The notes under the pieces: model-generated | The model's database searches: none | Told to the model about the DNA's origin: nothing | The model's input: the letters and a program-made list of their open reading frames with translations, nothing else | Source of the DNA: JASGDB01 sp049841315 | Lineage (GTDB): Bacteria; Bacteroidota; Bacteroidia; Flavobacteriales; Weeksellaceae | Reading direction: 5' to 3' | Assembly: GCA_049841315.1 (NCBI GenBank) | Contig: JASGDB010000152.1 | Span: 1 to 9,186 of the forward strand | DNA length: 9,186 nt | Program-made: the position numbers and the translations under genes | In this document: one piece after another, positions 6,209-9,186 of the stretch | How positions within the stretch are numbered: the first letter of the stretch is position 1 | Layout of the letters: each line of letters begins with the position of its first letter

Positions 6209-7665
6209 TTTTTTCTTTTTCTTCTCTTTTTAAATTCGTTTTCGGCAGGGTCTTTTCCCGAACCTGATGATTTGCTGAACTCGAAAATCAAGTCGCTGAT
6301 GCTTTTTTGAAGTTCTTTTGAAAGTGTTTTATTTTCATTTTCTGATGTTTTTGTTGAAGTCGGATTCAAAAATTTTTGATATTCTTTTTCTCCGATTAAT
6401 CCTTCCAATTCGCCTACATAATGCAGTTTTGAATGAATGGCGTAATATTTTCCGTTTTCCGATTTTATCAGTTCGACATCATTTTTATTTTGGGTTTTCA
6501 GATATTCTTTTACCTCATTTTTTATGGAAGTGAACGTTTCTTTGTCCTTCAATTTTTTATTCTCAAAAAGCATAAAATCTCTTATTTCGTTTTCAGGATT
6601 TTTTCGCTTTAAATGCTGTATTAATGCTTGTTTTGAAGTTTCATCGGTAATGTTGAAATCCTTCAAACTTTCAAATGTTTTTTTGTCCATTTTTTCATTC
6701 GTGAACTCAAACAAATCATTCATTTTCATAATTTCACTACCTTTGAAAATACTTTGCGTTTTGTGGTCAATCACGGAATATCCGAATGGTTTTTGTCCGT
6801 CTTTGTGATGAAAAACCACATCAATCCCGAAAATATCTCTCAACTTTTTTTGAAGTTCGCTTTCAAATTCAATTTTGGGTTTCCAATCGTTTTTATGTTT
6901 TTCTTCGGGAAGCATTTTTTCCAAATGTCTTCGGTCTTCCACTTTGAAAACCTTATCCGAACAGATATTTTTGTATTTGCTCAAAATCGCTTTGAGTTGT
7001 TTTGCCCTGTTTTCGTTTTTCCGATTTTCAAAGACTATTTGATTTTCAAAAAATGTCCGCTGAAACACTCCGTTTTTTAAAATGGTTAATGCTCTTTCAT
7101 CATTTGTGTTTTCGCTTAGCTTATAACCATTTCTCGCAAGCAGAGTTTCTAACTGTTTCAGCGAACCAAATTTGTATTTCAAAAGTTCGTCAATACGTTT
7201 TCCGTTATCAATGCCGAATTTTTTTTCCAAAACATTACTCAATGCTTTCTGGGCTTTGAGTTTTTCGTAACTGTCATTGATTTTTTTGCCCGATTTTTTA
7301 TCTACTCTTGTCGAAACGATATGGACGTGATTATTTTCGGTGTCATTATGAAAAACCACGATGAATGGCTGGTTTCCGTATTTCATTTCCTGCATAAAAT
7401 CCTCTGCAATTTTTGCGAGTTCTTCTTTGGAATGCTCCCGAAATTTTGTAGAAATCACAGCGTGGAATTGCGGTTTTTTCACTTTTTCGTTTTTGGAAAC
7501 GGATTTTAAATAATCCCGAACTTCCTGCTGATGGCTGTTTTCATTAATGAAAGATGGAAAATTTTTCATCATCAGTAATTCGCCTGTTCCTTTTTCCACC
7601 TTCTTGTCGTTGTACTGAACGCCGTGAAATTCCGAACTTGCCGAACCTAAAATTTTAACAATCAT
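6205..7665 (-). CDS. Relaxase / mobilization nuclease (MOBP-type, VirD2-like)
   Basis: This 486-residue protein is the DNA-nicking enzyme that cuts oriT, stays covalently bound to the 5' end and pilots the strand through the channel. The N-terminal GVQYNDKKVEKGTGE (15-29) aligns with the usual Bacteroidetes relaxase start; Tyr18 is the candidate catalytic tyrosine. QFHAVIST (67-74) matches motif II. FHNDTENNHVHIVSTRVD (105-122) supplies the metal-binding His cluster (His106, His113, His115) and Asp108. An accessory region around 268-315 contains DGQKPFGYSVIDHKTQSIFK, typical of this group. The C-terminus is strongly basic (FKKRRKRKK, 478-486) and may be a DNA-binding or translocation signal. 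The start overlaps the MobC-like gene by 11 bases and the stop overlaps parA by 4. No oriT could be located with confidence; the usual place is upstream of the accessory gene. Confidence 0.93.
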   Translation of the reverse strand: MIVKILGSASSEFHGVQYNDKKVEKGTGELLMMKNFPSFINENSHQQEVRDYLKSVSKNEKVKKPQFHAVISTKFREHSKEELAKIAEDFMQEMKYGNQPFIVVFHNDTENNHVHIVSTRVDKKSGKKINDSYEKLKAQKALSNVLEKKFGIDNGKRIDELLKYKFGSLKQLETLLARNGYKLSENTNDERALTILKNGVFQRTFFENQIVFENRKNENRAKQLKAILSKYKNICSDKVFKVEDRRHLEKMLPEEKHKNDWKPKIEFESELQKKLRDIFGIDVVFHHKDGQKPFGYSVIDHKTQSIFKGSEIMKMNDLFEFTNEKMDKKTFESLKDFNITDETSKQALIQHLKRKNPENEIRDFMLFENKKLKDKETFTSIKNEVKEYLKTQNKNDVELIKSENGKYYAIHSKLHYVGELEGLIGEKEYQKFLNPTSTKTSENENKTLSKELQKSISDLIFEFSKSSGSGKDPAENEFKKRRKRKK

Positions 7666-8020
7666 CAGCGATTAAGGAATAGATTTTTACAAAAATTTCG
7701 TTTTGTTTTTCTTTCAGTTTCGTGATGGTTTTCAAGTAATTTTGAAACTCGTCAAATTCGGTTTTGCTGATGAATTTCTGACCGTTTACGAATTTTGCCA
7801 ACTGATTGATATTGGTTTCGATTTTTATGAAAATGTTGTCTTGTTTTTCAATGATCGCTAATACTTTTCTCCTTTCGTCGTCCTGTATTCTGTTCTCGAC
7901 AGAATCGGTAATTAAACTCGTCAAAGAGATATTTTTTTCCGAGCAGATTGCTTTCCAGTTTTCTTTTCGGGATTTTTGAACTCGTATGAGAATCAGGTCT
8001 TCTTTTCCATCGTTTTGCAT
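7655..8020 (-). CDS. MobC-like relaxosome accessory protein (ribbon-helix-helix)
   Basis: This 121-residue protein starts with ATG at 8020. Residues about 8-46 (DLILIRVQKSRKENWKAIC...SLTSLITDSVENRI) have the pattern of a ribbon-helix-helix DNA-binding fold: a short beta strand followed by two helices with T-S/L-I-T spacing. The following helical region contains INQLAKFVNG (71-80), closely matching the I-N-Q-h-A-x-x-h-N motif of plasmid mobilization MobC proteins. The C-terminus is coiled-coil-like. Such proteins bind oriT and help the relaxase to open and nick DNA. The 11-base overlap with the relaxase gene supports a shared transcript and coupled translation. It might also repress its own promoter in the short upstream spacer, as relaxosome accessory proteins often do; this is inference. 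Confidence 0.87.
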   Translation of the reverse strand: MQNDGKEDLILIRVQKSRKENWKAICSEKNISLTSLITDSVENRIQDDERRKVLAIIEKQDNIFIKIETNINQLAKFVNGQKFISKTEFDEFQNYLKTITKLKEKQNEIFVKIYSLIADDC

Positions 8021-8050
8021 TTTTTAATTTAAGTTTGTCTTTATCTAAAT

Positions 8051-8374
8051 TTAATTTGGACTGAAAATGAACGGTGTAATTGCCAGAATACCAACAACAA
8101 TCGAACTTGCGATTTTTACTTTTTTCACTTCCCTGATTTGCTTTTTATTGATAGAGATTGTGTCTCCTTTTCTTGAAATTCCTGCCACGCTTTTATCATC
8201 AACCGACATTATTTTTATGTTATGAATTTTTGCATCGTAATCCTGTATCTCATACCATTGATTCAGTTTCAGAGCATCATCTTTTAACGGTTTTCCGGGG
8301 TTGGCAATAATGGCTTTGCAAGACGAAAGCGAAATACAAAGAATCAGTAAGAAAAATTTAAAGTAGTTTTGCAT
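8051..8374 (-). CDS. Small lipoprotein with C-terminal hydrophobic segment
   Basis: This 107-residue protein starts with ATG at 8374. A short basic start is followed by the hydrophobic stretch FFLLILCIS and the lipobox LSSC, giving lipidation at Cys19. The residue after it is Lys, and no acidic surface-export signal is obvious, so the cell compartment is uncertain. The body (about 35-85) is polar and beta-like (WYEIQ, HNIKIMSVDDKSVAGI, DTISINKKQIREVKKVK), resembling a small beta domain. Residues 89-104 (ASSIVVGILAITPFIF) form a hydrophobic C-terminal segment, so the protein may be held at both ends. It lies 59 bases after the repeat-protein gene and 30 bases before the MobC-like gene, all in the same direction. 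I do not recognise the family. It could be an element-borne exclusion or channel lipoprotein, or simply a neighbouring host gene. Confidence 0.82.
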   Translation of the reverse strand: MQNYFKFFLLILCISLSSCKAIIANPGKPLKDDALKLNQWYEIQDYDAKIHNIKIMSVDDKSVAGISRKGDTISINKKQIREVKKVKIASSIVVGILAITPFIFSPN

Positions 8375-8381
8375 TGTCTGG

Positions 8382-8425
8382 TTTTATTCTGTTTATTTTA
8401 TTCTGAATAAGTTGTCTCTTTTCTG
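8382..8425. repeat. Short TTATTCTG repeats with a small palindrome in the pre-lipoprotein spacer
   Basis: The plus strand has TTTTATTCTG twice (8382-8391 and 8396-8405) and a related TTTTCTG at 8419-8425. The middle copy forms the perfect palindrome TTATTC-T-GAATAA (8398-8410). This is the only spacer upstream of the mobilization genes that shows repeated structure. It could be a protein-binding site or promoter region. No recognisable TAnnTTTG promoter or GC-rich terminator is present, and AT-rich chance repeats are possible. Confidence 0.35.
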
Positions 8426-8433
8426 AACTAATT

Positions 8434-9186
8434 TTAAGGAGTTACCCAACTTGTAATGCCGTTCACGCTTTTTAGGATATAAGTTCCCGAAGAAGGTGGC
8501 TGTGGAATATTTGTGAAAGTTTGCACTGCTATCTCGCCACTTGAAGGGTTTTGAAGTAAGACATTGGTATAAGTGCTATCAGCCGTAGATATGTTGGACG
8601 GGTTAATCTGAAATCTTCCATTCACTCTCAGCCATCGTTCTGAAAAATCTCCATAAATCAGAGTGTTTGTTCCTACCGAAGAATTCGGAAGATTACCCGA
8701 AGAATCAAAGGCGTGATTGTGAATCATCAATTTGTTGCTATCGCTAAAAGCCTGCGAATATAATTCTGAACTTGCAACCCAGTTTCCAATGATGACATTG
8801 TTTTTTCCCGACATTCTTACACCTGCCGACCTTCCAATTACGATATTTCCGAAAGGTTGGTTTGCCAAGCGTAAAGCATTACTGCCAATTGCTGTATTGT
8901 AAGACACTTTTTCTGTGCCGATACCCTCAGACATTGCTTGTTGACCTATTGCTGTATTTTGTTCCCCAATCCAATTAGAATTTAGAGATGAAAATCCGAA
9001 CGCAACACTATAATCTCCTTTGAAAAGACTACCAACATTAAAGCCTACTCCGGTATTATATTCATTTTCCACAGTTCCAACTGTTCCGGTAGAATTTTTG
9101 AAAGCGTTATTTCCAATGGCAACAGTTCCGTTTCCGGAAGTTAAATTTTGAAGAGCATTTAGCCCGATTCCAAGATTATTTTTTCC
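8434..9186 (-). CDS. NTAIG-repeat surface/tail-fibre-like protein, partial (N-terminus beyond right edge)
   Basis: The frame is open from the right edge to the TAA at 8434-8436: 38 codons upstream of the GTG at 9072 continue the same repeat pattern, so the gene clearly enters from outside. The visible 250 residues contain about eight copies of a roughly 14-25 residue unit with the core N-x-A/V-I/F-G-x-x-A/S (examples: NTAIGQQAM, NTAIGSNAL, NIVIGRSAG, NVIIGNWVA). This is the pattern of YadA-head-like left-handed beta-roll repeats in trimeric adhesins and phage-type tail fibres. The C-terminal part (VLLQNPSSGEIAVQTF, SGTYILKSVNGITSWVTP) resembles the ends of many Chryseobacterium repeat proteins. 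No YadA membrane anchor and no peptidase S74/chaperone domain follow. It could be element cargo or the flanking chromosome. The family-level description is secure; the function is not. Confidence 0.85.
   Translation of the reverse strand, partial: GKNNLGIGLNALQNLTSGNGTVAIGNNAFKNSTGTVGTVENEYNTGVGFNVGSLFKGDYSVAFGFSSLNSNWIGEQNTAIGQQAMSEGIGTEKVSYNTAIGSNALRLANQPFGNIVIGRSAGVRMSGKNNVIIGNWVASSELYSQAFSDSNKLMIHNHAFDSSGNLPNSSVGTNTLIYGDFSERWLRVNGRFQINPSNISTADSTYTNVLLQNPSSGEIAVQTFTNIPQPPSSGTYILKSVNGITSWVTP

Noticed and set aside
6318..7509. Several plus-strand open frames of 62-108 codons
   Set aside because: All lie opposite the relaxase gene, are Phe/Ser/Leu-rich and overlap one another, as expected for antisense shadows.
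8021..8050. oriT in the spacer upstream of the MobC-like gene
   Set aside because: The 30 bases hold no convincing inverted repeat or nic consensus that I can recognise; the site cannot be assigned.
9070..9072. GTG at 9072 as the start of the repeat protein
   Set aside because: The frame is open upstream to the edge and contains two more copies of the same repeat (NNLGIGLNAL and TVAIGNNAF), so GTG is an internal Val codon.
1..9186. tRNA, rRNA, CRISPR array, insertion sequence or integrase
   Set aside because: None was seen: no spaced direct-repeat array, no transposase or recombinase motif, and essentially all DNA is accounted for by coding frames.

Overview
The window is AT-rich and all its convincing genes lie on the minus strand, so the biological reading direction is from position 9186 down to 1. 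The proteins are typical of Bacteroidetes, most likely a flavobacterium of the Chryseobacterium/Elizabethkingia kind. That placement is an inference from family recognition, AT-richness, the lack of clear Shine-Dalgarno sequences and the dispersed repeats. The core is part of a conjugative element (integrative element or plasmid; no integrase or replication gene is visible) with a Bacteroidetes-type (CTnDOT-like, MPF-B) type IV secretion operon.

In transcription order: (1) 9186-8434, the C-terminal part of a repeat protein with YadA-head-like or tail-fibre-like NTAIG repeats, running off the right edge. (2) 8374-8051, a small lipoprotein with a C-terminal hydrophobic segment. (3) 8020-7655, a MobC-like ribbon-helix-helix relaxosome accessory protein. 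(4) 7665-6205, a MOBP-type relaxase. (5) 6208-5555, a ParA/TraA-like ATPase. (6) 5502-4993, a membrane-anchored charged protein. (7) 4936-4619, the TraE/DUF4134 pilin-like protein. (8) 4617-4303, TraF/DUF4133 (VirB3-like). (9) 4331-1251, the TraG/VirB4-type ATPase, which carries an internal J domain. (10) 1270-563, a secreted helical TraI/VirB5-like candidate. (11) 553-1, a further membrane or secreted transfer protein that runs off the left edge; its open frame was translated by hand.

How it fits together: MobC-like protein and relaxase would nick and process DNA at an oriT not located here. The ParA-like ATPase, translationally coupled to the relaxase, may position the relaxosome or assist transfer. 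TraE, TraF, TraG and the two secreted proteins build and power the mating channel. Genes 3-5 and 8-10 overlap or nearly abut, implying coupled translation. The VirD4-type coupling protein and TraJ-TraQ are not in the window and would be expected beyond the left edge or elsewhere.

The most striking observation is a complete J domain with an intact HPD motif inserted between the Walker A and Walker B modules of TraG. The second is a pair of related GC-rich palindromic elements, each read in the same frame inside the N-terminal leader codons of two consecutive genes (10 and 11). There is no gene-free stretch longer than 60 bases.
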